A DNA stretch of 64,000 bases from the NCBI GenBank assembly GCA_964538455.1, contig CAZIDZ010000008.1, forward strand, positions 1 through 64,000. The letters are read 5' to 3'. The DNA comes from JAZDLX01 sp964538455. GTDB lineage: Bacteria; Electryoneota; Electryoneia; Electryoneales; Electryoneaceae. The notes beneath the pieces were generated by a model. That model ran no database searches and had not been told where the DNA came from. It saw only the letters and a list, made by a program, of their open reading frames with translations. A program made the position numbers and the translations under genes. Position 1 is the first letter of the stretch. Each line of letters begins with the position of its first letter. This document shows positions 16,316 through 25,705 of this stretch, one piece after another.

Positions 16316-17545
16316 TTATCGTTCCAGCTCGCCGGCGATCACGTTGACGCTCGACATGGTCATCACGGCGTCCGCGATCAAGCCACCGCGCAACAGCTCC
16401 TCAATGGACTGGTAGTAGTAGAGACAGGGGCTGCGGAAATGCAGGCGGTAGGGATTCGGGCCGCCATCGGACACACAATAAAAACCCAATTCCCCGTTCG
16501 GAGATTCCACTGCCTGGTAGACTTCGCCCATCGGCGGCCGGATGCCGTGCATGATGATCTTGAAGTGGTAGATCATCGCCTCCATGCTGGAATAGACGTC
16601 CTTCTTTTCCGGCAGGAAGACTTCGGGGATGTCCGCGTGCCACGGACCCTCGGGCAGGTTGTTGACCGCCTGCTCGATGATTTTCAGGCTCTGCTCCATC
16701 TCGTTCATGCAGACCATGTAACGGTCATACACGTCGCCAGTGGTACCCAGCGGAATGTCAAAATCGAAGTCGCTGTAAGAGCTGTAAGGCTCCGCCTTGC
16801 GCAAGTCGTAGTTCACGCCAGTGGCGCGCAGGTTGGGTCCGGTGTAGCCGTACTCGAGGGCGCGTTCGGCGCTGACCGGGCTGACATCGCGTGTGCGCTC
16901 GATGAAGATGCGGTTGCGGGTCATCAGCGTGTGGAACTCCCACAGCACCTTGGGGATCGGGCGAATCCATTCGAGCACGTCTTCGACGAACTCAGGATAG
17001 AGCGGTTTGTCGAGGCCTCCGACCCGTCCGAACGTCGTCGTGAGGCGCGCGCCGGTCATTTTCTCGATGATCTTGTACGCACGTTCGCGCTGCTCGTAAA
17101 AGTAGAGGAACCCGGTGTAGGCGCCGGAATCGACGCCGAGGATGCCGACCCGGACGAGGTGGTCCATGATCCGGTTCATCTCCATCGCGATCACGCGGAC
17201 GTACTGGACAAGTATCGGGACTTCGATGCCGAGCAGTTTTTCCGCGGCGAGCGTCCAGCCGACGTTGTTGGCCATCGAGGAGACGTAGTTCATCCGGTCG
17301 GTGATGGTCAGCACCTGATTGTAGCTGTAATGCTCGGAAAGCTTCTCGAAGCTGCGGTGGCAGTAACCGATGTGGGCTTCCACGTCGACGATCCGTTCGC
17401 CGTCCAATTTCACGCGATTTTCGAGGATGCCGTGCGTCGCCGGATGGGATGGCCCGAGGTTCAGGTCGTAGTAGTCGTGATGCTCCGGCCCTTCCTCCGC
17501 GATGTGGGTTTCGGCGACCGCCCTGTCGATGACCTGTTTAAGCAT
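16316..17545 (-). CDS. nuoD: NADH-quinone oxidoreductase subunit D
   Basis: 49-kDa-type subunit lining the quinone site next to cluster N2; 409 residues. The N-terminal LNLGPSHPATHG motif contains the histidine near the quinone head group, and VGILGVDSGAYTGFLYFYEQRER fits the family. It overlaps the end of nuoC by 8 bp. It is homologous to the large subunit of NiFe hydrogenases but lacks the nickel cysteines, as expected for NuoD. Confidence 0.96.
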   Translation of the reverse strand: MLKQVIDRAVAETHIAEEGPEHHDYYDLNLGPSHPATHGILENRVKLDGERIVDVEAHIGYCHRSFEKLSEHYSYNQVLTITDRMNYVSSMANNVGWTLAAEKLLGIEVPILVQYVRVIAMEMNRIMDHLVRVGILGVDSGAYTGFLYFYEQRERAYKIIEKMTGARLTTTFGRVGGLDKPLYPEFVEDVLEWIRPIPKVLWEFHTLMTRNRIFIERTRDVSPVSAERALEYGYTGPNLRATGVNYDLRKAEPYSSYSDFDFDIPLGTTGDVYDRYMVCMNEMEQSLKIIEQAVNNLPEGPWHADIPEVFLPEKKDVYSSMEAMIYHFKIIMHGIRPPMGEVYQAVESPNGELGFYCVSDGGPNPYRLHFRSPCLYYYQSIEELLRGGLIADAVMTMSSVNVIAGELER

Positions 17546-18200
17546 CGCCGTCCTCCCCGGCTTTTACTTCCTTTGACCTCATCGGCTCGCGTTTCGACTC
17601 CCAGGGGGTGTTCGGCAGCAGCTGGTCCGCGGGCTTCGGTTTCGTCTGCCTGGCGACGATCGGCTCACGCCGCTTGTTGCTGATCACGGTTCCGCGCGGG
17701 AAACTGCCGCGGTGCCTGCCTTTCACCGGGAAATCCTTGCGCAGTGGGTGTCCCTGGAAATCGTCCGGGCTCAAGATCCGTGTCATCCGCGGATGGCCGG
17801 TGAACCGAATGCCCATCAGGTCGAACACTTCCCGCTCGGTCCACAACGCGCCGATGAACAGGTCGGTGTGGGTGGGAATCTCCGGCAACGTGTTTTCGTC
17901 GCCCGTGTCCTTGAGCGGCGCTTTCAGCCTGACTTTCAGGTTGTGGCTGTGGCTGCGCAGGTGGATCACAACCTCAAAACGCTCCTCTGCGGAGGTGCCG
18001 TGATCGACGGAGGTGATGTCGATGAAGTGGTTGAACTGCCACTCCTTGTGGTCTTTCAGCCAGGCGACGGCATCGTGGAGCGCCGTGGCTTCGAGCACCA
18101 CCACCGGCATTCCGTAGTTCATTTCCGCGCTGCGAACCTTGTCGCCGAACTGGGCCTTGATGTTCTCGAGGACCTTCGCCTGCTTCTCCTCGCGCGTCAT
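17538..18200 (-). CDS. nuoC: NADH-quinone oxidoreductase subunit C
   Basis: 30-kDa-type subunit of the peripheral arm, here a separate gene rather than a NuoCD fusion. The conserved EREVFDLMGIRFTGHPRMTR and GHPLRKDFP motifs are present. After this core comes a basic, Pro/Lys-rich C-terminal tail of about 50 residues without obvious fold, longer than in many relatives. It overlaps nuoB by 4 bp and nuoD by 8 bp. Confidence 0.95.
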   Translation of the reverse strand: MTREEKQAKVLENIKAQFGDKVRSAEMNYGMPVVVLEATALHDAVAWLKDHKEWQFNHFIDITSVDHGTSAEERFEVVIHLRSHSHNLKVRLKAPLKDTGDENTLPEIPTHTDLFIGALWTEREVFDLMGIRFTGHPRMTRILSPDDFQGHPLRKDFPVKGRHRGSFPRGTVISNKRREPIVARQTKPKPADQLLPNTPWESKREPMRSKEVKAGEDGDA

Positions 18201-18679
18201 CGCCCCTCCCCGAGCAGGTTCTGGTTCTGGACCTTCTCCTGCAGCTTGGTGTAGGCGAGCATCAGCGTTTCAGGGCGCGGCGGGCAGCCGGGCACGTAAA
18301 TGTCCACCGGGAACAGGGTATCCACGCCCTGGACCACGCTGTAGGTGTCGAACATTCCGCCGCAGGACGCGCAGGCGCCCATCGCGATCACCGCCTTCGG
18401 CTCCGCCATCTGGTCGTAGATCCGTTTCAGCACCGGGGCCATCTTGATGCAGATGGTTCCAATGACGATCAGCAGGTCCGCCTGGCGCGGGCTGAAACTC
18501 GGACGCTCCCAACCGAATCGGCCCTGGTCATAACGGGAGGCCATCGTGGACATGTACTCGATGCCGCAGCAGGCCGTCGCGAACGGCATCGGCCACTGGC
18601 TGTATTTGCGCGCCCAACCGACGAACTCGGAGATCTTCGTCGTCACCGCTTCGCCACCGGGCCATTGCGTCACTCCCAT
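18197..18679 (-). CDS. nuoB: NADH-quinone oxidoreductase subunit B
   Basis: Subunit holding cluster N2, the last electron carrier before quinone. The tandem cysteines C37-C38 (TACCGIEYM) and single C103 (MGACASCGG) and C132 (VPGCPPRPE) are the four ligands. ATG 18679 is used instead of the far upstream start because GGAG lies 8 nt ahead and the protein then begins as usual; 160 residues. It overlaps the nuoA end by 10 bp. Confidence 0.96.
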   Translation of the reverse strand: MGVTQWPGGEAVTTKISEFVGWARKYSQWPMPFATACCGIEYMSTMASRYDQGRFGWERPSFSPRQADLLIVIGTICIKMAPVLKRIYDQMAEPKAVIAMGACASCGGMFDTYSVVQGVDTLFPVDIYVPGCPPRPETLMLAYTKLQEKVQNQNLLGEGR

Positions 18680-19029
18680 TCGAGGGCTCCTTTCTTCCAC
18701 TCGTACAGCAGACCGACAAACAGCAGGACGAGAAAGATCCCCATCGTCGCCAGCCCGAACGCACCGAGTTGACGGAAATTGACCGCCCACGGATACATGA
18801 AAACGACTTCAAGGTCGAACAAGACAAACAGCACGGCGACGAGGTAGAATTTCACGGAAAACCGCGCGCGGCTGTCGCCGACGTAGTCGACGCCGCACTC
18901 ATAGGTGTCCTGTTTGATCGGATCGTATTTCTTTGGACCGAGCAGGTGAGTGAGCAGCAGCGCGAACCACGCGAATCCGCCCACGAGCACAAAGGTCATC
19001 AGCACGGGAACAAAATCACGAGGCATCAT
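18670..19029 (-). CDS. nuoA: NADH-quinone oxidoreductase subunit A
   Basis: First gene of the nuo operon; 119-residue membrane subunit with three helices. The conserved loop YECGVDYVGDSRARFSVKFY contains the cysteine that becomes exposed on deactivation in other complexes, and FDLEVVFMYPWAV holds the acidic helix residues. Two ATGs (19029, 19026) are adjacent. A good promoter lies about 195 bp upstream (19223-19251), leaving a long untranslated leader. Confidence 0.97.
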   Translation of the reverse strand: MMPRDFVPVLMTFVLVGGFAWFALLLTHLLGPKKYDPIKQDTYECGVDYVGDSRARFSVKFYLVAVLFVLFDLEVVFMYPWAVNFRQLGAFGLATMGIFLVLLFVGLLYEWKKGALEWE

Positions 19030-19222
19030 GACAACACCTCTCCTCGCAAGAATGAAGTGTCTGCGAATTCACGCGTTCTGAAGCAAATCAAACGGTCTTG
19101 GGGATTCCGCCCTTTTGCCGGCGACTACGTTCCCCGTGTCACAAGGACGCTCGCGCAAGGTCGTCCTAACTCCCATAACATCAGGATGTTGCACGACATT
19201 TACGCGCTCGAGAATCGGCACT

Positions 19223-19251
19223 AATATAGGGCACCGGTTCGCATTGGTCAA
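19223..19251 (-). promoter_or_regulatory. Promoter of the nuo operon
   Basis: Minus-strand -35 TTGACC (19251-19246), 17-bp spacer, -10 TATATT (19228-19223). It would yield a leader of about 190 nt before nuoA. The rest of the 443-bp region between nuoA and the GH31 gene (19030-19472) shows no gene. Confidence 0.7.
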
Positions 19252-19484
19252 CGGAAGGAACTCCCGAAATTGCGCGTTTCTTCACTCATAAATAAAGCCC
19301 AATGCAGAATTGGTACAAGCCCAGCACAAAGAGAATCAACTGCTTATCATTTAGATATTTGCACGCCTTCCAAGAGGGATGACTCGAGAGACGGTTGGAT
19401 TCGATCCGGGAAACGCGTTGAATGGCGTGAAGAGATGGATAATTTGACCTCTATGATTTATCTGCATTTCCTTTGAAAACACCG

Positions 19485-22220
19485 ATGGGGGTTCCTTTGA
19501 CAAGGATGATCGTGCGGTTTGTCCTCCCGATCGTACTGCTGAGCGACGTTTCCGGAGTCTTCGCCCAGTCAACCGGAGATTTTCGAGACTATCAGTTCGA
19601 CGGGTCAATGCTCGAAATCGCCACTACCGGTGCAGACCTTCGCCTTGCGTTCGTCCGTGGCGACATCGTTCGCGTCGAATACCTCCCCACGGACCCAACC
19701 GAATTTGATTCCTCCCTCTCCGTGGTCCCGGAAGCGGATGTGCCTCAATCCGCGACGGTCGCCGAGTCGGAATCGACGTTGACCTTCTCCGGCGGGACGC
19801 TCTCGCTGAAGATCGACAAAAACCCGGTCAGACTTTCGTTCTTCTACAACAGTGAGCTGAAGACCCGTGAGCCGGATCTCAATGCCTACGCGTTCTCGGA
19901 TTCATCCTCGCAGGTCGCCTGGACAGCCGACGCCGACGAAAGTTTCTATGGCACCGGGGAACACAACATCTCCTTCGACCTGCGCGGCACCATGGTCTAT
20001 AACGTCAACGCCCCGGATTACGGTTATTCTTACCGTGAAGCGTTGATGAATATCTGCGCGCCCGTTCTGCTCTCCTCCGATGGATGGGGAGTGTTCATCG
20101 ACAACCCGCACTTTGGTACGTGGGACATCGATTCAGGAGGTGATAGCGAAGTCCATTATTTTTGTGATGCTGGTCCGATGCGGTATTATCTCTTCGCCGG
20201 GGATGACATGCCGTCCCTGCTCGAGGCGTATACGTGGCTGACGGGACGCCAGCCGATGCCGCCTCGTTGGGCGCTCGGTTTTCTCCAATCGAAGTACGGC
20301 TACTTCAACGAAACTCAAACGATGAATGTCGCAAGTTCTCTGCGTGCGAACAATATCCCCGCGGACGCCGTGATCCTCGACCTCTACTGGTTTACGGGCA
20401 TGGGGGACTACACCTGGAACCTGGAACGTTTTCCTGATCCCAAACAACTTGTAGCCAACCTGCTCGGCATGGGATTCTGGACCATCCTGATCAACGAACC
20501 TTACATCGTACAGGGTAGTTCCTCCTATCTCGTACTTCACGGTCGACCGGACCTGGTTGGCCGAACCGTCGAAGGTAACGCCTACGACCTGCCGGGATTC
20601 TGGTACGGCAACGCTCTGCTGCTTGATTTGACAAATCCCGACGCCGCGGACTGGTACCGTGAGAAGGCAGTCACAGAACTCGGAGACAGTATCGGCGGCC
20701 TGTGGACGGACCTAGGAGAACCGGAACTACATCCTCCGGATATGGTTCACCAGGGAGGGATGGCGAACGATGTACACAACTATTACAACCTGATCTGGTC
20801 CCGGACTGTGGCCGAGGCGTTCGAGCAGCAACGTCCAGGACAGCGCATTTTCAACCTGACGCGGTCAGGCTACGCGGGGAGCCAACGATACGGCGTGTTC
20901 ACCTGGTCGGGAGATGTCGCTGCAGGTTGGACAGGATTCTCCGTGCAGCCCTCCTTCGTCCTGCAAATGGGACTTTCCGGTCTAGCCTATGAGGGATCGG
21001 ACCTCGGCGGATTCACCAACCGGGCAAACGCCGATCTTTACACACGATGGCTTGCTCACGGCGCGCTAAGCCCGGTGATGCGCGCGCACGGCGACCATAA
21101 GACCACAGAACCCTACGGCTTCGACGAACAGCATACGGACTGGAACCGCCAGATCATCGAACTTCGCTACAGGCTGCTGCCCTATCTCTACACTCTCGCT
21201 CACGAGAATAGCGAAACGGGGATGCCCATAGTACGGCCGCTATTTTTCATTGATCCGGACGATCTTCGCCTCCGCAACGAGGATACCGCCTACCTGTTCG
21301 GCGACCGGTTGCTTGTCGCGCCGGTGATGGTGGACGGAGCAGAAGGCCGTAACGTTCCCTTCCCCAGCGGCAATTGGATAGACTACTGGACCGACGACAT
21401 CCATCTCGGTTCGCACGATGAATTCGTAGCCTCTCCGTTGGGAACAATTCCGCTGTTGGTTCGCGCGGGAAGCCTGTTGCCGCTCGCGCCGGTGATGCAG
21501 TACAGTTGGGAACGCCCGCTCGACACGCTGTTCGTCCACTCCTACCCCACGGTCAGCGGATCGGACGAGTTCAACCTTTACGAGGACGACGGGATCAGCT
21601 ACGACTACCGGGCTGGAGCGTACACGGAGCTTCCGCTGGAGGCGATATGGACCGAGGGAAGCCACACGGTGCGCATCGGCCCTCGCAGCGGCAACGGATT
21701 TGACGGGCTGGTGGCGGAGCGGACATTCCTGGTGGAAGTGCATCGAGCTTCCGAACCGCCGGACTCGGTGCGGCTGAACGGATCAATGCTGCCGATGGTC
21801 GCGTCCCTCGCAACGTTGCGTGAATCCCCCCAGGGCTATACTTACGATGCCGAAAACCATCTGCTCTACGTGCAGTGCATTTCAACGATGCAACAGCAGG
21901 ATGAAGTGGAGATCTCCGGTTTCGTCACGAACGTCGTAGAGACTGCACAGCAGCCGGAACGTTTCAAGGTGTCCAATGCTTACCCCAATCCCTTTAACTC
22001 AACTACACGTGTGACGGTAACCCTTCCGCAAGCCGGAACGATTCGCGCCGACCTCTACGACATCACAGGTCGGCTGGTGCGGACGCTTGTCAACGGCACT
22101 CTAAACACCGGAGCACACAACGTCGTGGTTGATGGGGATGGTCTGGCGAGCGGGATTTACCTATTGCGGATCGCCAACGGCAACGACGTGCGGGCGCGCA
22201 AGCTGGTGCTGGTGAAATAA
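19485..22220 (+). CDS. Secreted GH31 alpha-glycosidase with type IX sorting domain
   Basis: Glycoside hydrolase family 31 enzyme (alpha-glucosidase/alpha-xylosidase type), about 911 residues. A signal peptide (ends near GVFA-Q) is followed by the N-terminal beta-sandwich, the (beta/alpha)8 barrel and two C-terminal sandwiches. The nucleophile is the Asp in GLWTDLGEPE (about residue 409), the acid/base Asp is in TWSGDVAAGW (about 477), and DLYWFTGMGDYTW matches the substrate-site region. The last ~80 residues form a sorting domain (NAYPNPFN ... LASGIYLLRI), implying export across the outer membrane. Start is uncertain: TTG 19473, ATG 19485 or ATG 19506, none with a strong ribosome site. Monocistronic and divergent from nuo. 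Substrate is not predictable from the sequence. Confidence 0.93.
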   Translation: MGVPLTRMIVRFVLPIVLLSDVSGVFAQSTGDFRDYQFDGSMLEIATTGADLRLAFVRGDIVRVEYLPTDPTEFDSSLSVVPEADVPQSATVAESESTLTFSGGTLSLKIDKNPVRLSFFYNSELKTREPDLNAYAFSDSSSQVAWTADADESFYGTGEHNISFDLRGTMVYNVNAPDYGYSYREALMNICAPVLLSSDGWGVFIDNPHFGTWDIDSGGDSEVHYFCDAGPMRYYLFAGDDMPSLLEAYTWLTGRQPMPPRWALGFLQSKYGYFNETQTMNVASSLRANNIPADAVILDLYWFTGMGDYTWNLERFPDPKQLVANLLGMGFWTILINEPYIVQGSSSYLVLHGRPDLVGRTVEGNAYDLPGFWYGNALLLDLTNPDAADWYREKAVTELGDSIGGLWTDLGEPELHPPDMVHQGGMANDVHNYYNLIWSRTVAEAFEQQRPGQRIFNLTRSGYAGSQRYGVFTWSGDVAAGWTGFSVQPSFVLQMGLSGLAYEGSDLGGFTNRANADLYTRWLAHGALSPVMRAHGDHKTTEPYGFDEQHTDWNRQIIELRYRLLPYLYTLAHENSETGMPIVRPLFFIDPDDLRLRNEDTAYLFGDRLLVAPVMVDGAEGRNVPFPSGNWIDYWTDDIHLGSHDEFVASPLGTIPLLVRAGSLLPLAPVMQYSWERPLDTLFVHSYPTVSGSDEFNLYEDDGISYDYRAGAYTELPLEAIWTEGSHTVRIGPRSGNGFDGLVAERTFLVEVHRASEPPDSVRLNGSMLPMVASLATLRESPQGYTYDAENHLLYVQCISTMQQQDEVEISGFVTNVVETAQQPERFKVSNAYPNPFNSTTRVTVTLPQAGTIRADLYDITGRLVRTLVNGTLNTGAHNVVVDGDGLASGIYLLRIANGNDVRARKLVLVK

Positions 22221-22477
22221 TCATGAGAAACCCGATCCCGACCACTCGGGATTGGGCCACCCTGCCATTTGTCATCCCCGCGTAGGCGGGGATCCATGTT
22301 CATGCGAAGAAGACAGCGAGATTGCTTCGTCGTCCCGACTGGTCGGGACTCCTCGCAATGACACCTTGTTGAAGGATCGTTTCACTGTCATTGCCCGGCT
22401 CGATTGGGCAATCCAGACAGGAAGCAACTTGGAGATTAAACCACAAATTAAAAGGGGACACGTACCTTTTAATTTCC
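22221..22477. repeat. Cluster of dispersed palindromes before the first assembly gap
   Basis: No gene. In order: a CCCGATCCCGACC..GGGATTGGGCCACCC hairpin (22226-22262), a GTCATCCCCGC..GCGGGGATCC hairpin (22269-22294), AGATTGCTTC..CCTCGCAATGAC and GTCATTGCCCGGC..GGGCAATCC palindromes (22318-22418), and a GGGGACAC element (22445-22477) running into the N run. Confidence 0.65.
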
Positions 22478-22577
22478 NNNNNNNNNNNNNNNNNNNNNNN
22501 NNNNNNNNNNNNNNNNNNNNNNNNNNNNNNNNNNNNNNNNNNNNNNNNNNNNNNNNNNNNNNNNNNNNNNNNNNNNN
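22478..22577. other. Assembly gap (100 N)
   Basis: Exactly 100 unresolved bases. TTTTAATTTCC occurs on both sides (22467-22477 and 22578-22588), so the break fell in a GGGGACAC repeat; real length unknown. Confidence 0.95.
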
Positions 22578-22633
22578 TTTTAATTTCCTTTTCGCAACGA
22601 CTGTCACCTTTGCCAGGAACGATCGAATCCTTG

Positions 22634-23659
22634 TTACACAGCGATAGCGTGGCCGAGGCCGCTCATGATGTTCACCGCGTCGTCCGGGCAGACCTGTGCA
22701 CAAAGGCCGCAGCCGATGCACAGGTCGGCGTGAATCGTGTATTTCCCGTTTTCGAGCTGCTCGATGCACCCCTTGACCGGACAGACTTTCGCGCACTCGC
22801 CCGTTCCCGTGCACTGTGCTTCGGCGATGTAGAACACCGGCCGGCTTCCCGCTCGCTTGTCCACAAGGCTGTCGGTGGGGCATTTGTGCACGGCGACGAT
22901 CGGATCGTCCTCGATCTGGTAGTTGAAGACCGGGAGGAAGTTGTCGGCCATAGTGATCTGGCCGGAAGGCGCCACTTTCGGATTCGCACAGAGGGTGCAG
23001 CCGGTGCAGCCGATCTTGCACACCGCCTTGACCTCCTTGGCGCGGCCGGGATTCTTGCAGGCGATGAAAACGTTCGCCGTGCGGGGGATCAGGTCCATGA
23101 TGTCGCGTGGGCAGGCCTCTACGCATAGGCCGCATCCGGTGCAGTTGTCGTCGAGTACCTTCGGGAGGCGATCGTCGCCCATGATCATCGCGTCGAACGG
23201 GCACGCCCGGACGCAGTCGCCGTACCCGAGGCAACCCCAGTCGCAGGCTTTGTGGCCGTGCCCAACCTGCTCCGAAGCGGTGCAGGATTCGAACCCGTGG
23301 TAATCAAAACGGTCATGGCAGAGGTCGGGGCTCCCCTGGCAGCGGACCACGGCGACCAGATCCTCCGCCGTCTCCACCGACGCTCCCATGATGGCCGCAA
23401 TCCGTTCCCGCGCCTCCGCGCTGGCGACGGGGCAGGCGGCGGCGGTCAGTTCGCCATCGACCACTTTGAGCGCCATCTGGCGACAGCCAGCGAGTCCGCA
23501 GGCGCCGCAATTCGCGCCGGGCAGCTCCTCGTCGATCTGCTCCACGCGGGGATCGACGTAGACGTGGAATTTTCTCGAGGCGTAGGCGAGCCCGCCCCCG
23601 AAAACCAGTCCCATCCCCCCCACCGAGGCAATTGCACCAAGAACCGAAATGTCGACCAT
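22634..23659 (-). CDS. rnfB: Rnf complex subunit RnfB
   Basis: Iron-sulfur subunit that accepts electrons from ferredoxin in the Rnf ferredoxin:NAD+ oxidoreductase. N-terminal membrane helix (about 7-27), the 4Fe-4S domain with GANCGACGLAGC and C76, then ferredoxin repeats (DCVRACP, CTGCGLCVEACP, a CKIGCTGCTLC segment) and an additional C-terminal pair (CTGTGECAKVCP, CIGCGLCAQVCP). At 341 residues it is of the long, multi-cluster type known from Acetobacterium rather than the short proteobacterial type. Last gene of the operon; separated from rnfA by a CAGGAT repeat pair, and its 3' side abuts the assembly gap. Confidence 0.95.
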   Translation of the reverse strand: MVDISVLGAIASVGGMGLVFGGGLAYASRKFHVYVDPRVEQIDEELPGANCGACGLAGCRQMALKVVDGELTAAACPVASAEARERIAAIMGASVETAEDLVAVVRCQGSPDLCHDRFDYHGFESCTASEQVGHGHKACDWGCLGYGDCVRACPFDAMIMGDDRLPKVLDDNCTGCGLCVEACPRDIMDLIPRTANVFIACKNPGRAKEVKAVCKIGCTGCTLCANPKVAPSGQITMADNFLPVFNYQIEDDPIVAVHKCPTDSLVDKRAGSRPVFYIAEAQCTGTGECAKVCPVKGCIEQLENGKYTIHADLCIGCGLCAQVCPDDAVNIMSGLGHAIAV

Positions 23660-23694
23660 GTTCCGTCCGAGTTAACCGCAAAACCAACATATAA

Positions 23695-23784
23695 AACAGG
23701 ATGCACAGGATGAGCAGGATGTAAAACCTGCCCATTTACTAAACTTATTCCTTCTCTTTGTCCTGTCCATCCTCTACATCTTGT
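23695..23784. repeat. CAGGAT-type inverted repeat pair between rnfA and rnfB
   Basis: aaacaggatgcacaggatg (23695-23713) plus a further agcaggat unit, and tcctgtccatcctctacatc (23761-23780) in opposite orientation. It occupies the only wide spacer in the rnf operon. Confidence 0.7.
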
Positions 23785-23806
23785 TCCTCTACACTTCCCG
23801 CCCATT

Positions 23807-24412
23807 TCAGCCGAAGCTGAGACCGCTGAAGCCGAGGAACGCGATTGCCATCAGGCCCGCCATGAGGAAGGCAATGGGCACACCCTGCAACGGTTTCGGG
23901 ATGTCCGCGGTGTCGAGCCGTTCACGGATGCCCGCCATCAGGATCAGGGCGAGGGTGAATCCGACACCCGCCGACGCGGCGTTGACCAGCGATTCGATCA
24001 GTGTGTAGCTCTCGTCGATATTGAGCACCGCGACGCCGAGCACGGCGCAGTTTGTGGTGATCAGCGGCAGGTAGATGCCCAGCGCCTGATAGAGAGCGGG
24101 CGCGAGTTTCTGGATCACCATCTCGACAAACTGCACGAGGCTCGCGATGACGAGGATGAAAGCGATGGTTCGCAGAAACGTCAGATCTACGCCCCAGACA
24201 CTGGTCGCCGGGTCGAGCAGGTAGTAGTAGATCAGCCACGAGGCGAGGCTGGCGAGGGTCATGACGAAAATCACCGCCATGCCCATACCGATCGCGCTCG
24301 ACAGTTTCTTCGACACGCCGATGTAGGGGCAGATGCCGAGGAACCGGGCGAGGACGAAGTTGTTGATCAGGATTGAACCGACGACAATTACCAGCAGGTT
24401 CGAGAGGTCCAT
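23807..24412 (-). CDS. rnfA: Rnf complex subunit RnfA
   Basis: Integral membrane subunit of the Rnf complex, 201 residues, six helices. Paired with RnfE it forms the core that holds a membrane 2Fe-2S cluster between their cysteines; here the cysteines in FLGICPYIGVS and ITTNCAVLGVA are present. It starts one base after the rnfE stop, with GGAGG ahead. Confidence 0.97.
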   Translation of the reverse strand: MDLSNLLVIVVGSILINNFVLARFLGICPYIGVSKKLSSAIGMGMAVIFVMTLASLASWLIYYYLLDPATSVWGVDLTFLRTIAFILVIASLVQFVEMVIQKLAPALYQALGIYLPLITTNCAVLGVAVLNIDESYTLIESLVNAASAGVGFTLALILMAGIRERLDTADIPKPLQGVPIAFLMAGLMAIAFLGFSGLSFG

Positions 24413-24413
24413 C

Positions 24414-25067
24414 TTAGGCCTCCTTCCTGCTGCGTGCGAACCCGGCCTTTACGACCGATTCCATCTTGTCCCGCTCCGCCTTGCGCTGATCCATCCAATT
24501 CACGAAGCCGAGCACCAGCCCCATGGTGAGGAACGCTCCCGGCGCGAGCATCATCAGCAGCACCGGTTCAAACCCGGAAGGCGTCACACTGATTCCGTAC
24601 CAGGTGCCGTTGCCGAGAATTTCGCGCACCGTGGCGATCACCAGCAGCGCAAGGGTGAAACCAACGCCCATGCCGAAGCCATCCACGACGGAGAGCAGCG
24701 GAGTGTTCTTGCTGGCGAAGGCCTCCGCCCTGCCGAGGATGATGCAGTTGACCACGATCAGCGGCACAAAAATCCCGAGCGCGCGGAAGAGGTCCGGCTG
24801 GTACGCGGCCATCACCATCTCGACGATCGAAACGAACGCGGCGATAATCACGATGTAGACCGGGATCCGGATCTTGCTCGGCACCCCCTTGCGGACCAGG
24901 CTGATGAGCAGGTTGCTCATCACCAGCACAAACGTCGCGGAGATCCCCATTCCGATGGCGTTTTCCACCGAGGAGGAAACGGCCAGCGACGGGCAAAGCC
25001 CCAAGGCCAGCCTGAGCACGGGGTTCTCCTTGATCAGCCCCTTGGTGAATTCGCTGCGCACACTCAT
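24414..25067 (-). CDS. rnfE: Rnf complex subunit RnfE
   Basis: Membrane subunit homologous to RnfA; 217 residues with six helices. The cysteine motifs GLCPSLAVS and VNCIILGRAEAFA match the partners of RnfA. Its ATG overlaps the stop of rnfG by 4 bp. The charged C-terminal tail (about residues 190-217) is cytoplasmic. Confidence 0.97.
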   Translation of the reverse strand: MSVRSEFTKGLIKENPVLRLALGLCPSLAVSSSVENAIGMGISATFVLVMSNLLISLVRKGVPSKIRIPVYIVIIAAFVSIVEMVMAAYQPDLFRALGIFVPLIVVNCIILGRAEAFASKNTPLLSVVDGFGMGVGFTLALLVIATVREILGNGTWYGISVTPSGFEPVLLMMLAPGAFLTMGLVLGFVNWMDQRKAERDKMESVVKAGFARSRKEA

Positions 25068-25705
25068 GGCTGCTCCTCCCGGCTCGCGGCGGAGCCGATT
25101 TCGGCGGCGAGAGTGTCCGACAACGCCGGCTGTCCGATCGGAACCGGCTCATGTGCCACCGCATCTTTCACTTTCAACGCGGCCTCCCGCACGGAATTAG
25201 TCACGGCGCGGGAGGTGATCGTCGCGCCGGTGATCGCGTCAATATCTCCGCGGTCCTTTTTCACTGCGAGAGTGGTCGCATCCTTGCCGGCGAACTGCTG
25301 CAGGAACCAGGGCGTCGTCTCCCCCTTTCGAATCTCCTGGGATTTCGTCCCCAGCCCAGGAGTTTCCTGCTGGAAGGTGATTTTCAGACCTGCAACGTGA
25401 AACGTGGTGTCGTAGCCGGCGACAGTTTCGACGGTGCTGCTGTACCCCTTTCCGCGGGCGACTGTGACGTACCCGATCAGCACGCCGCGTTCGTCGAAGG
25501 CGCGGTAGTACACGAGGCCATCGTCCGCAACCCGTTTCTCAAACCGTGTGACCCCGAGCGAGCGCATCACCTCGGTTCGCGCCTGTTCCTGCTCGCGGGC
25601 CTTGTTCTCGGCGATCACCGGGGCGGTCTGGGTGTTGAGCAGCGCCAGCCCACCCGAGGCGAGAGCGGCGATCAGCATCAAAAGTAAACCGAGTCTAAGG
25701 ATCAT
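25064..25705 (-). CDS. rnfG: Rnf complex subunit RnfG
   Basis: Periplasmic flavoprotein subunit, 213 residues: one N-terminal helix (1-24) and an FMN-binding domain. The ApbE flavinylation motif D156-A-I-T-G-A-T162 is intact, so Thr162 should carry covalent FMN. A longer open frame extends upstream, but ATG 25705 shares one base with the rnfD stop (TGATG) and gives the normal start. No apbE gene is in the window. Confidence 0.95.
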   Translation of the reverse strand: MILRLGLLLMLIAALASGGLALLNTQTAPVIAENKAREQEQARTEVMRSLGVTRFEKRVADDGLVYYRAFDERGVLIGYVTVARGKGYSSTVETVAGYDTTFHVAGLKITFQQETPGLGTKSQEIRKGETTPWFLQQFAGKDATTLAVKKDRGDIDAITGATITSRAVTNSVREAALKVKDAVAHEPVPIGQPALSDTLAAEIGSAASREEQP

